DNA from: Streptomyces sp. NBC_01314
Lineage (GTDB): Bacteria > Actinomycetota > Actinomycetes > Streptomycetales > Streptomycetaceae
Assembly: GCF_041435215.1 (NCBI RefSeq)
Contig: NZ_CP108394.1
Span: 5,642,001 to 5,706,000, forward strand
Direction of reading: 5' to 3'
DNA length: 64,000 nucleotides
Positions within the stretch are counted from its first letter, which is position 1; every line of letters begins with the position of its first letter. This document shows, in pieces, positions 41,409 through 49,570 of the stretch. The notes under the pieces were generated by a model, which was not told the origin of the DNA, made no database searches, and was given only the letters and a program-made list of their open reading frames with translations. A program made the position numbers and the translations under genes.

Positions 41409-42482
41409 ATGGGAGGCTCTGTTCATTGCGAGCCTGAAGTCGAGGAGAGTGAATCCTTGCGGTCCGACGCCAACATCGCGGGACCGATGACCGATCCGGT
41501 CCCCGGTCCCCGTACCGAGTCGATGGGGGAGGATGTTTCACGTGAAACACCGCCCCCGATGGACGACACTCCCATCGGTCGTGCTGCCCAACTGGCGGTA
41601 GAGGCTCTGGGCCGCGCCGGCGAAGGCCTGCCTCGGCCCGAGCGGACCAGAGTCATGGTGGTCGCCAACCAGAAGGGCGGCGTCGGCAAGACCACGACGA
41701 CAGTCAACCTCGCCGCTTCGTTGGCTCTGCACGGCGCCCGTGTCCTGGTGATCGATCTCGACCCCCAGGGCAACGCATCCACCGCGCTGGGGATCGACCA
41801 TCACGCCGACGTGCCGTCCATCTACGACGTGCTGATCGACAGCAAGCCGCTGGCAGAAGTCGTCCAGCCCGTTCCTGATGTAGAGGGTCTCTTCTGCGCA
41901 CCGGCCACGATCGATCTCGCCGGTGCGGAGATCGAGCTGGTGTCCCTGGTGGCACGAGAGAGCCGACTGCAGCGAGCGATTCAGGCATACGAGCAGCCCC
42001 TGGACTACATCCTCATCGACTGCCCGCCTTCGCTCGGCCTGCTGACGGTGAACGCCATGGTCGCCGGCCAGGAAGTCCTCATTCCCATCCAGTGCGAGTA
42101 CTACGCGCTGGAGGGCCTTGGCCAGTTGCTCCGCAACGTCGACCTGGTACGGGGGCACCTCAACCCCGTCCTCCATGTGTCGACCATCCTGCTCACCATG
42201 TACGACGGCCGAACGCGCCTGGCGTCCCAGGTCGCCGACGAGGTGCGCACCCACTTCGGCGAGGAGGTGCTGCGGACGAGCATTCCTCGTTCCGTCCGTA
42301 TCTCCGAGGCGCCGAGCTATGGGCAGACGGTGCTGACCTACGATCCAGGATCGAGCGGTGCCCTCTCCTATCTGGAGGCGGCACGAGAAGTCGCGCTGAG
42401 GGGCGTGGGTGTGGGGTACGACCCCATGCACGCCCATATCGGTGCTCAGAACAATCCGAGCATGGTGGAGGGGATCCAGTGA
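41409..42482 (+). CDS. parA: Chromosome partitioning ATPase ParA
   Basis: A 357-residue deviant-Walker ATPase that positions and moves ParB-origin complexes toward hyphal tips. The Walker A KGGVGKTT is at about residues 89-96, with DLDPQGNAS and DCPPSLGLL following. An N-terminal extension of ~75 residues precedes the ATPase core. The start is uncertain: ATG 41409 gives the length I recall for Streptomyces ParA, but lacks a good ribosome site; an open frame extends to 41235 and in-frame ATGs follow at 41488 and 41521. A parS site lies within the N-terminal region. It overlaps parB by four bases. Confidence 0.93.
   Translation: MGGSVHCEPEVEESESLRSDANIAGPMTDPVPGPRTESMGEDVSRETPPPMDDTPIGRAAQLAVEALGRAGEGLPRPERTRVMVVANQKGGVGKTTTTVNLAASLALHGARVLVIDLDPQGNASTALGIDHHADVPSIYDVLIDSKPLAEVVQPVPDVEGLFCAPATIDLAGAEIELVSLVARESRLQRAIQAYEQPLDYILIDCPPSLGLLTVNAMVAGQEVLIPIQCEYYALEGLGQLLRNVDLVRGHLNPVLHVSTILLTMYDGRTRLASQVADEVRTHFGEEVLRTSIPRSVRISEAPSYGQTVLTYDPGSSGALSYLEAAREVALRGVGVGYDPMHAHIGAQNNPSMVEGIQ
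41535..41548. other. parS: parS site (perfect) inside parA
   Basis: GTTTCACGTGAAAC is read in frame as VSRET (residues 43-47 of ParA from start 41409), in the variable N-terminal extension. Confidence 0.95.
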
Positions 42483-43576
42483 GTGATCGACGGAGGGGGT
42501 TGGGCCGTGGTCTCGCCGCACTGATCCCAGCGGCCGCAACAGGAGAGCAGGAAACTCCAGCAGCGGGAGTACCCGCATCCACACCATCGGCAGCGCCATC
42601 TGTCTTCATCCCCGAGCGTGGGCTGGCCGCCTCGAAGGTGGCCACCCTCCCGCCTGTTTCACGTGAAACAGCCGAGCTGTCGCCGAACGGTGCGGCGGAA
42701 CTGCCCGCCGCACCCATCGGCGCCTACTTCGCCGAGCTGCCTCTCGACTCCATCACCCCGAACCCGCGCCAGCCGCGCAGAGAGTTCGACGAGGACCTTC
42801 TCCAAGAACTGGTCACCTCCATCAAGGAGGTAGGCCTCCTCCAGCCCATCGTCGTTCGGCAGGTGGGCCCGGCCCGCTACGAACTCATCATGGGTGAGCG
42901 GCGCTGGCGAGCCTGCCATGAAGCCGACCTGGAAGCGATCCCGGCGATCGTGCGGGCCACAGACGACGAGAAGCTTCTGCTGGACGCACTGCTGGAGAAT
43001 CTGCACCGGGCCCAGCTGAACCCGCTGGAAGAGGCGTTCGCGTATGACCAGCTGCTCAAGGACTTCAACTGCACGCACGACCAGCTGGCAGACCGTATCG
43101 GCCGCTCCCGCCCGCAGGTATCCAACACGCTGCGTCTGCTGAAGCTCTCGGTGGCGGTCCAGCGCCGTGTGGCTGCCGGCGTTCTCTCGGCCGGGCATGC
43201 TCGGGCGCTGCTCTCCGTCGAGGACTCGGAGGAGCAGGACAAGCTGGCTCACCGGATCGTGGCCGAAGGGCTTTCGGTCCGAGCCGTTGAAGAGATCGTC
43301 ACCCTCATGGGATCGCATCCGAACACCTCTGTGCGGTCCAAGGGCCCACGCGCCGGCTCCGTGCGGTCCCCGGCGTTGGGCGAGCTCGCGACCCGTCTTT
43401 CGGATCGCTTCGAGACGCGGGTGAAGATCGATCTGGGCCAGAAGAAGGGCAAGATCACTGTGGAGTTCGCGTCCACGGAGGACCTTGAGCGGATTCTGAG
43501 CACGCTCGCTCCGGGCGAGAAGCTCGCTCTCCAGAAGAGCCTCCTGGACGACGACTCGGAGGACACGGAGGCCTGA
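42479..43576 (+). CDS. parB: Chromosome partitioning protein ParB
   Basis: A 365-residue parS-binding clamp. The N-terminal LGRGLAALIP box binds ParA; a variable linker follows. The CTP-binding domain has GERRWRA at residues 139-145, then a helix-turn-helix near 200-240, and a C-terminal dimerisation domain. The GTG at 42479 overlaps the parA stop (GTGA) and immediately gives MSDRRRGLGRGL, the typical ParB start; the open frame to 42092 is in parA. It should bind the twelve parS sites listed here. Confidence 0.97.
   Translation: MSDRRRGLGRGLAALIPAAATGEQETPAAGVPASTPSAAPSVFIPERGLAASKVATLPPVSRETAELSPNGAAELPAAPIGAYFAELPLDSITPNPRQPRREFDEDLLQELVTSIKEVGLLQPIVVRQVGPARYELIMGERRWRACHEADLEAIPAIVRATDDEKLLLDALLENLHRAQLNPLEEAFAYDQLLKDFNCTHDQLADRIGRSRPQVSNTLRLLKLSVAVQRRVAAGVLSAGHARALLSVEDSEEQDKLAHRIVAEGLSVRAVEEIVTLMGSHPNTSVRSKGPRAGSVRSPALGELATRLSDRFETRVKIDLGQKKGKITVEFASTEDLERILSTLAPGEKLALQKSLLDDDSEDTEA
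42656..42669. other. parS: parS site (perfect) inside parB
   Basis: GTTTCACGTGAAAC is read as VSRET (ParB residues 60-64), in the linker between the ParA-binding box and the CTP-binding domain. Confidence 0.95.
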
Positions 43577-43617
43577 GGCTTCGTATGGAAGGGCGGCCTT
43601 CGGCTCGTCGACCGTCT

Positions 43618-43660
43618 GAGCGGGCTGTATCCGATGTATACCGGACACAGCCCGCTCTTT
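43618..43660 (+). terminator. Terminator after parB
   Basis: GAGCGGGCTGT (43618-43628) pairs with ACAGCCCGCTC (43647-43657), then TTT. It is about 40 bases beyond the parB stop. Confidence 0.82.
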
Positions 43661-43754
43661 GCTTTGAGGCGGTATCTAGGAAATCGCATCGTCGATACGA
43701 TGCGTTCGGGTATGGCGCATCGACCTGGCGGGTCTTCTTTGGAGAGGCGGGGCC

Positions 43755-44012
43755 ATGCGAACCGTGAGCCGTTCCGGACTGGTGACCGCAGGCCTGGGAC
43801 TGGGGGCGGTCGGCGGATTCGTCGGCAGTCTCCTCAGGGAGCGGAGCGCTCTGACAGCCGCTCGCCACGCAGCGGGCGAAGGAAGCGAGGAACAGCCTTC
43901 ATGGGGCGTCGGCTCGTACCGCTTACGCTGGACAACCTTCAGGACCTTCCCAAGCGCTGTCGGTCGTGTGTCTTCTGGGAGTTGGACCCAGTCAGTGGTG
44001 AGGCCGCGGTAA
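43755..44012 (+). CDS. Possible small membrane protein overlapping the GNAT gene
   Basis: The ATG at 43755 follows a strong GGAGAGG site. The first ~48 residues (MRTVSRSGLVTAGLGLGAVGGFVGSLL...) look like a real N-terminus with one Gly-rich hydrophobic helix. From about residue 50 the frame overlaps the start of the GNAT gene and becomes Arg/Ser-rich with no coding quality. It may be a genuine small protein whose end overlaps its neighbour, or a leader. Its reality is uncertain. Confidence 0.38.
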   Translation: MRTVSRSGLVTAGLGLGAVGGFVGSLLRERSALTAARHAAGEGSEEQPSWGVGSYRLRWTTFRTFPSAVGRVSSGSWTQSVVRPR

Positions 44013-44518
44013 AGGGAGGCACCCCCGCCCTGGAGAAGGAGGCGTGGATCTCCGCCGTCCTGCTGGACTGGGGGTCCTGCGGCAGGGTCGCCTACGTGGA
44101 TGAGGTACCGGTGGGCTTCGTGCTGTACGCGCCTCCGGCCTATGTGCCCCGCGCCATCGCGTTCCCCACGAGTCCGGTGTCTCCCGACGCGGTTCAGTTG
44201 ATGACCGCCTTCATCAGACAGGGCTATCAGGGACAAGGGCTCGGCCGTGTGATGGTCCAGACCGTTGCCAAGGATCTGCTGCGGCGAGGCTTCAAGGCGA
44301 TCGAGGCTTTCGGGGACGCCCGTTGGAAGGAACCGGCGTGTGTTCTCCCCGCCGACCACCTGACAGCGGTGGGCTTCAAGACGGTTCGCCCCCACCCGAC
44401 TTATCCCCGGCTGCGGTTGGAGCTGCGGACGACGCTCTCCTGGAAGGAGGACGTCGAGCTGGCGTTGGATCGGCTTCTGGGAGTCGTGCAGAAGGAGCCG
44501 TCTTTGCGCCCGCTCTGA
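43901..44518 (+). CDS. GNAT-family N-acetyltransferase
   Basis: A 205-residue acetyltransferase. The acetyl-CoA-binding segment is FIRQGYQGQGLGRVMVQTV; the protein begins MGRRLVPLTLDNLQDLP and ends in a basic/acidic tail. The substrate is unknown; it could be a small molecule or a protein amine. ATG 43901 with GAGG ten bases upstream; the open frame to 43634 is antisense-like and rejected. It lies between parB and the thioredoxin genes in the conserved order. Confidence 0.85.
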   Translation: MGRRLVPLTLDNLQDLPKRCRSCVFWELDPVSGEAAVKGGTPALEKEAWISAVLLDWGSCGRVAYVDEVPVGFVLYAPPAYVPRAIAFPTSPVSPDAVQLMTAFIRQGYQGQGLGRVMVQTVAKDLLRRGFKAIEAFGDARWKEPACVLPADHLTAVGFKTVRPHPTYPRLRLELRTTLSWKEDVELALDRLLGVVQKEPSLRPL

Positions 44519-44520
44519 AG

Positions 44521-44554
44521 CGAAGGGGCCAACCCGTTCGGGTTGGCCCCTTCG
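44521..44554. terminator. Bidirectional terminator between GNAT and trxA
   Basis: There is a perfect 15-bp stem, CGAAGGGGCCAACCC and its complement, with loop GTTC. It begins two bases after the GNAT stop and ends one base before a parS. Confidence 0.9.
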
Positions 44555-44555
44555 T

Positions 44556-44569
44556 GTTTCACGTGAAAC
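44556..44569. other. parS: parS site (perfect) between terminator and trxA
   Basis: GTTTCACGTGAAAC lies one base after the terminator stem and one base before the trxA stop codon (minus strand). Confidence 0.95.
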
Positions 44570-44570
44570 A

Positions 44571-44903
44571 TCACTCGGCGATGAAGTCCTCGAGGTCACG
44601 CACGATCGCTGCCTTGGGCTTGGCGCCGACGATGGTCTTGGCGACCTCGCCATCCTGGTAGACATTCAGCGTCGGGATGGACATGACGCCGTACTTCGCA
44701 GCCGTGGCCGGGTTCTCGTCAATGTTGAGCTTGACGATCTCGATCTTGTCGCCGTACTCCTGGGCGATGGCTTCGAGGGACGGCGCGATCTGGCGGCACG
44801 GGCCGCACCACGAGGCCCAGAAGTCGACCAGGACGGGCTTGTCGTTCTTCAGGACGTCCTGCTCGAAGGAATCATCGGTCACGTTCTTCAGGGTGCCGGC
44901 CAC
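44571..44903 (-). CDS. trxA: Thioredoxin
   Basis: A 110-residue thioredoxin with the redox motif WCGPC in FWASWCGPCRQ and the cis-Pro segment SIPTL. It reduces protein disulfides using electrons from TrxB. GTG start with GGAG upstream. It follows trxB by 42 bases and is probably in the same transcript, driven by the SigR-type promoter upstream of trxB. Confidence 0.97.
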   Translation of the reverse strand: MAGTLKNVTDDSFEQDVLKNDKPVLVDFWASWCGPCRQIAPSLEAIAQEYGDKIEIVKLNIDENPATAAKYGVMSIPTLNVYQDGEVAKTIVGAKPKAAIVRDLEDFIAE

Positions 44904-44945
44904 AGCGGGCTCCTATCTAATTTGATGCGGTGGGGCGGACGGGGG

Positions 44946-45917
44946 TCAGACGGTGGTCTTCTCGGGCTCGGCAGCCTGTTCGCCGTCCGCGAGGGCGGCG
45001 AGGTAGCGCTCGGAGTCGAGGGCGGCAGAGCAGCCGGTACCTGCCGCGGTGATCGCCTGGCGGTACGTGTGGTCGACGACGTCACCAGCGCCGAAGACAC
45101 CGGTCAGGTTCGTCCGGGTCGACGGGGCGAGCACCTTCAAATAACCCTCGTCGTCCAAGTCGAGCTGACCCTTGAAGAGTTCCGTGCGCGGGTCGTGACC
45201 GATCGCGATGAACAGACCCGTCGCCGGCAGTTCGGATGTCTCGCCCGTCTTGAGGTTGCGCAGCTTCAGTCCGGTGAGCTTCTGGTCGCCCTGGATCTCG
45301 GCGACCTCGCTGTCCCACACGAAGGAGATCTTCGGGTCGGCGAACGCGCGCTCCTGCATCGCCTTGGAGGCACGCAGCGTGTCCCGGCGGTGGACGATGG
45401 TCACGGACTTGGCGAACCGCGAGAGGAAGGTGGCTTCCTCCATCGCCGTGTCCCCGCCGCCGATCACGGCGATGTCCTGGTCCTTGAAGAAGAACCCGTC
45501 ACAGGTGGCGCACCAGGAGACACCGCGGCCGGAGAGAGCGTCTTCGTTGGGCAGGCCGAGCTTGCGGTGCTGGGAGCCCGTGGTGACGATGACGGCCTTG
45601 GCGCGGTGCACCGTGCCGGCCGTGTCCGTGACGGTCTTGATCTCGCCGCTCAGGTCGACGGTGACGATGTCGTCCGGGATGAGCTCGGCACCGAAGCGTT
45701 CGGCCTGGGCCCGCATGTTGTCCATGAGGTCGGGGCCCATGATGCCGTCCCGGAAGCCGGGGAAGTTCTCCACCTCGGTGGTGTTCATCAGCGCGCCGCC
45801 TGCGGTGACGGCGCCCTCGAACACCAGTGGCTTCAGCGACGCGCGCGCGGTGTAGAGCGCCGCCGTGTAGCCGGCGGGCCCGGAGCCGATGATGATCACG
45901 TTACGGACGTCGGTCAC
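44946..45917 (-). CDS. trxB: Thioredoxin reductase
   Basis: A 323-residue NADPH-dependent flavoenzyme. It shows the FAD-binding [12 protein letters not shown], the redox motif CATC in [12 protein letters not shown], the NADPH-binding [10 protein letters not shown], and the late FAD motif ending [11 protein letters not shown] 45917 with GAGG upstream gives the usual N-terminus [10 protein letters not shown]; the open frame to 45992 runs into the promoter. It forms the oxidative-stress pair with trxA. Confidence 0.97.
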   Translation of the reverse strand: MTDVRNVIIIGSGPAGYTAALYTARASLKPLVFEGAVTAGGALMNTTEVENFPGFRDGIMGPDLMDNMRAQAERFGAELIPDDIVTVDLSGEIKTVTDTAGTVHRAKAVIVTTGSQHRKLGLPNEDALSGRGVSWCATCDGFFFKDQDIAVIGGGDTAMEEATFLSRFAKSVTIVHRRDTLRASKAMQERAFADPKISFVWDSEVAEIQGDQKLTGLKLRNLKTGETSELPATGLFIAIGHDPRTELFKGQLDLDDEGYLKVLAPSTRTNLTGVFGAGDVVDHTYRQAITAAGTGCSAALDSERYLAALADGEQAAEPEKTTV

Positions 45918-45990
45918 GGCTTGATTCCTCGTCTCTGGAAACTGCTGCGTACTGCCGGTGGGAGCTGCTCTCAGAACTCTCACCCCACCC

Positions 45991-46016
45991 AACGGATCCT
46001 AAGGGGCGCGCATTCC
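45991..46016 (-). promoter_or_regulatory. SigR-type promoter of trxBA
   Basis: The minus strand has GGGAAT, then exactly 18 bases, then GTT (-35 at 46012-46016, -10 at 45991-45993), about 75 bases before the trxB start. This is the consensus of the disulfide-stress sigma factor SigR, which is known to drive trxBA in S. coelicolor. Confidence 0.85.
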
Positions 46017-46089
46017 CGGTGTGTCCGGGCACACGGAGACAGGGCACCGCACAGGGATGACAGGGAGGGCGCTACGCGCGAGACAGTGC

Positions 46090-46992
46090 TCAGGGGCGAG
46101 CGTAGGAGTGCTTCACGAAAACGTCGCCGGCCGGTTCCGAAGCCTGATCCAAGCAGGAGGCGTCGACGACGTAGGCAGTGACGCGTGAGTCGTCGGAGGG
46201 GTCGGGCAGCACCACGAGATACGCGTCAGCTCCCCGATAGGTACCGGGCTCGGAAGCGATCGCGCCCGTGACATCGCCGATGCCTTTCGCGATGCAGACG
46301 GGTACATCGGCCTTGAAGACCGTGTTCCTGCTCTTGTCCGGGGACGCCGCAGTCCCGAAGGAATCCTTTTCGGGCGAGTTCTGCTCGGCATCGCCCAGGA
46401 GGGCTTTGACCCGCTTCTCCAGTTTGACGCCGGAGAAGGCTTCGGAGGCCGTTGTCGGAGCCTTGCTCGTAGGACCGTCACCCTCACCGATCGACTGGAC
46501 GAGGACTGCGCCGAAGCCCAGGGCTGCGATGGCGAAGGCGGCACCGATGACCGTCGTACGACGGTTGGGGCGCCTCCTGCTCATGCGGCCCGGGCCGGTG
46601 GACGCGCGTGGATGGCCGGCAGGGCGATCCGCCACCGGCGATGTTTCACGTGAAACATGCGCGGCTTCCTCGCTCCCCGCGGTGCGGGAGACTCCGGCAG
46701 TGGCACGGTCTCCGACGGTCTCGCGCTCGGGTGCGGTGGCGTTCAGAAGGGCCTCGGCTGCCAGGGCGGCATCGATCCGTCCCGCCACATCGTCAGGCAT
46801 GCGGGGAGGGCCCGGCAGGGTGCCGAGCAGACCGCGGATCTCCTCGAGTGAGGCGTAGACATCGGCGCAGAGAGGGCATTCGTCCAGATGCTGTCGGACA
46901 CCCGTGGTGCGGGACGCAGGGAGCAGACCTTCGCTGAGGTCGGAGATCTCCGCGACTTCCGGGTGCCCGGCCGTGCCGGTCGTGGATGTCAC
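46090..46992 (-). CDS. Zinc-finger anti-sigma factor, partner of SigM
   Basis: A 300-residue membrane protein. The N-terminal anti-sigma zinc module is HLDECPLCA (about residues 34-42). A variable linker contains a parS-encoded VSRET at 113-117. One transmembrane helix (about 146-164) and an extracytoplasmic domain with two Cys (in VPVCIAKG and DASCLD) follow. Its start overlaps the sigma factor stop by four bases (GTGA), so it most likely holds that sigma factor inactive. In mycobacteria the equivalent SigM partner lies at the same place. Confidence 0.88.
   Translation of the reverse strand: MTSTTGTAGHPEVAEISDLSEGLLPASRTTGVRQHLDECPLCADVYASLEEIRGLLGTLPGPPRMPDDVAGRIDAALAAEALLNATAPERETVGDRATAGVSRTAGSEEAAHVSRETSPVADRPAGHPRASTGPGRMSRRRPNRRTTVIGAAFAIAALGFGAVLVQSIGEGDGPTSKAPTTASEAFSGVKLEKRVKALLGDAEQNSPEKDSFGTAASPDKSRNTVFKADVPVCIAKGIGDVTGAIASEPGTYRGADAYLVVLPDPSDDSRVTAYVVDASCLDQASEPAGDVFVKHSYARP
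46643..46656. other. parS: parS site (perfect) inside the anti-sigma gene
   Basis: GTTTCACGTGAAAC is read on the minus strand as VSRET (residues 113-117) in the linker before the transmembrane helix. Confidence 0.95.
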
Positions 46993-47702
46993 GCTCGCCC
47001 ACCTCCGCCCTTCACAGCAGCTGAATCGCTTGGCCCTGCATCATGTGGTCCCGCTGCGGGTGGGACGGATGTCCCCTGCGCCCGGTTCCTTCCATGCCCC
47101 GACTTTTTGCCGCCGCCGCCCTCACCATCCGTACGGAGATGAGTCAGGAGCGGCAGAAGTCTGGCTCTGCCACGGGCACACCTGCTCTTCACCGTGCCGG
47201 TCGGCACGTCGAGGATTCGCGCGGCCTCAGCCACCGGGTAGCCCTGCATGTCCACCAGGACGAGCGCCGCCCGCTGATCCTGCGGCAGGGTGCCCAGGGC
47301 CTCCAGCAGCTGCCGGTGCAGATCGTTGCGCTCGGCCGGAGCGGAAGCCGACTCGTGCGGCTCCAGGAGCTGCTCAAGGCGCTCGGTGTCGTCGACGGGC
47401 GACGTTTTACGGGAGGCCGTCTTGCGGGCACGATCCAGGCAGGCGTTCACCGTGATGCGGTGCAGCCAGGTCGTGACGGCCGCCTGGCCACGGAAGGTGT
47501 GGGCGGCCCGATAGGCGGACACCAGCGCGTCCTGGACGGCGTCGGCGGCCTCCTCACGGTCTCCCAGAGTCCGCAGCGCCACCGCCCACAGCCGGTCGCG
47601 GTGCCGCCGGACGAGTTCACCGAAGGCGTCGGGGTCGCCCTCGACATGTCGGGCCAGGAGATCCTGATCGCTCGCTTCGCTGTGATCAGCGCCGTGCGCC
47701 AT
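46989..47702 (-). CDS. sigM: ECF sigma factor, SigM-like
   Basis: A 237-residue extracytoplasmic-function sigma factor. Region 2 (about residues 15-85, with FGELVRRHRDRLWAVALRTLGDREEA) and region 4 (about 125-185, with VAEAARILDVPTGTVKSR) are both present. A Gly/Lys-rich tail of about 45 residues extends the usual length. ATG 47702. The order SigM, anti-sigma, TrxB, TrxA matches mycobacterial sigM-trxB2-trxC, which supports the name. Confidence 0.9.
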   Translation of the reverse strand: MAHGADHSEASDQDLLARHVEGDPDAFGELVRRHRDRLWAVALRTLGDREEAADAVQDALVSAYRAAHTFRGQAAVTTWLHRITVNACLDRARKTASRKTSPVDDTERLEQLLEPHESASAPAERNDLHRQLLEALGTLPQDQRAALVLVDMQGYPVAEAARILDVPTGTVKSRCARGRARLLPLLTHLRTDGEGGGGKKSGHGRNRAQGTSVPPAAGPHDAGPSDSAAVKGGGGRA

Positions 47703-47724
47703 TGCCCCCTCCCTCGGTGAACTC

Positions 47725-49452
47725 TCAGCCCGTGAACTTCACATCGGTGATCGCCTGCTTGTAGCCGGGGTTGCTGTACTGGTCGCCGGCCGCCTTGGGC
47801 ACATCTGTGAGCCAGACGAGAACGTACCGGGTCTTCACCGCCTTCTTCGCGGAGATCTTCAGTTTCGTCCCGGTCGTCTTGTTGGTGGCGATCTTCGTCA
47901 TGGTGCTGAGCGGAGCGGACGACGAGAGGGAATCGGCCGCGTAGAGCGAGGCGGTCGTGTGGTCGCCGGAGTAGTACAGCCCTATCGAGGCAGCCGACAC
48001 CTCCTGCGCCGAGCCGAGGTCGTAGACGATGCCGACGCCCTGCTTGAACGGAGCCAGCGTCGGGCCGCCGGTGTAGGAGTAGGTCCGCCAGTACGTCGAC
48101 GTGTCGTTGTCGTACGTCAGATCCGCGTCGTTCGCGTGCTGTGGCTTGCCGTCCGGGTAGTACTCTGCGGCGCCCTTGATGCTGAGCGCCGTGATGGGCT
48201 TGGCCTTGCCGGTGCCCTTGTCGTTGCCGTCCGTCGTCTGGCCGGTGTCCTGCTCGCTGGACTGGTCCCCACGGCGCATGAGCGCGTCGGCCAACTGCCA
48301 GCTGCCGAGACCGAGGGCGGCGATCAGTAGTGCCGAGACGGCCCACTTGAGGGCTTTGCCAGTCCGGCTCTGCAGCGGGGGCGGCGGTGTCTGCATCGGC
48401 TGGGTGACGCCGGGGTGCGGTGCCTGGCGGCCGTACGACCCCTGTTGGTACGTCGTGCGCTGGTAGTCGGGTGGCGCGGTGAACGCGGGCTCCGGCGGGC
48501 GGATGCGAGGCATCTCACCGACAGCCTTCACCAGTTCCTCCGGCGTCGTGCACGGAGACTCGTGGCGGGAAGCGGTGGCACCGTCGTTGACGAGCGCGCG
48601 CATGGAGAGCTCCGACAGCCCTCGGTGGACGCCCGCACGGACCTGGTCGGGCGCGATGAGCCCGACGCCCTTGGGGAGCCCGGAGAGGCCGTGCGCGTCG
48701 TTCTCGTACGGCCAGCGCTGGGTGAGCGCCGCGTACAACAGCGCGCCGATCGCCTCTGTGTCCGTCCGCTGTGGGGTGTCCGAGCCGATGCCGCGCAGCG
48801 CGGCGTTCACCGCTAGACCGCGGATGCGCCACTGCCCGGAGGCGGAACGCAGCACAGCGCTCGGGTTGAGCCGCAGATGCGAGAGGCCCTCGCGGTGCGC
48901 GGCGGCCATGGCGTGGGAGACCTGCGTGACCATCTGGTAGGCGTCATGCGGTTCCAGTGGACCGGCGGCCAGCAGCGCCGTCAGCTCCGTGGCGTCCGGC
49001 AGCCATTCGTGCACGACGTACACGAGGTCGTTCTCCTCGACGGCGTCCAGCACCTGGACGAAGCGGGGATCCCCCAGCAGCGCCGAGGAGCGGGCCGCCG
49101 CCAGCACCGAACGACCACGCGCGTGGTCGGCGGGCAGCACATGTACCCCGACCGCGCGACGCAGTTTCTCGTCCACGGCACGCCAACTGCTGAAACCGTC
49201 CAGACGGGTGACGCACTCTTCGAGGCGGTATCGCCTGGCGAGTTTGTGGCCGCTGTGCAGTTCGGGCGGTGTCGTCTTCGAAGGGCTCTCGGTACCGCCG
49301 CTCCCCTGTGCCTCTTCGCTCGCCGAGCTTTCCGTGTCCCGCTCCCGGTTCTGGGCCTCCCCGTCGGCCGTGGACTGGTCCGCTTGTGCGGTCAGCGGCT
49401 CGTCGCCGCTGTTGTCTGCCACGTCGACGGCAGCCGTGCTCCGTTCCGCCAC
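47725..49452 (-). CDS. Membrane pseudokinase with extracellular ligand-like domain (MviN C-terminal part homologue)
   Basis: A 575-residue protein. A disordered acidic tail leads to a kinase-like domain (about residues 70-310) in which the catalytic motifs are lost: the beta-3 Lys position reads VGVHVL, HRDxKxxN reads HLRLNPSAV, and DFG reads RGLAVN. A Pro/Gln linker, one transmembrane helix (about 365-385) and an extracellular beta-sandwich domain (about 410-575, with DLTYDNDTSTYWRTYSY) follow. In Mycobacterium tuberculosis these parts are fused to MviN/MurJ as one protein. Here it is a separate gene directly downstream of murJ. GTG 49452 has GGAGG upstream; the frame is open to 49512. Confidence 0.85.
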   Translation of the reverse strand: MAERSTAAVDVADNSGDEPLTAQADQSTADGEAQNRERDTESSASEEAQGSGGTESPSKTTPPELHSGHKLARRYRLEECVTRLDGFSSWRAVDEKLRRAVGVHVLPADHARGRSVLAAARSSALLGDPRFVQVLDAVEENDLVYVVHEWLPDATELTALLAAGPLEPHDAYQMVTQVSHAMAAAHREGLSHLRLNPSAVLRSASGQWRIRGLAVNAALRGIGSDTPQRTDTEAIGALLYAALTQRWPYENDAHGLSGLPKGVGLIAPDQVRAGVHRGLSELSMRALVNDGATASRHESPCTTPEELVKAVGEMPRIRPPEPAFTAPPDYQRTTYQQGSYGRQAPHPGVTQPMQTPPPPLQSRTGKALKWAVSALLIAALGLGSWQLADALMRRGDQSSEQDTGQTTDGNDKGTGKAKPITALSIKGAAEYYPDGKPQHANDADLTYDNDTSTYWRTYSYTGGPTLAPFKQGVGIVYDLGSAQEVSAASIGLYYSGDHTTASLYAADSLSSSAPLSTMTKIATNKTTGTKLKISAKKAVKTRYVLVWLTDVPKAAGDQYSNPGYKQAITDVKFTG

Positions 49453-49570
49453 CGTCGTTCCTGCCTCCCCATCCGTTGAGCGCTCCAAGACGCCAAAGCC
49501 AATTGTGCCCACAGTCCGCCGCTATGAGCGACACGCGGCGGCGGACGATGGTTGTGCGCGTACCCCAGCC

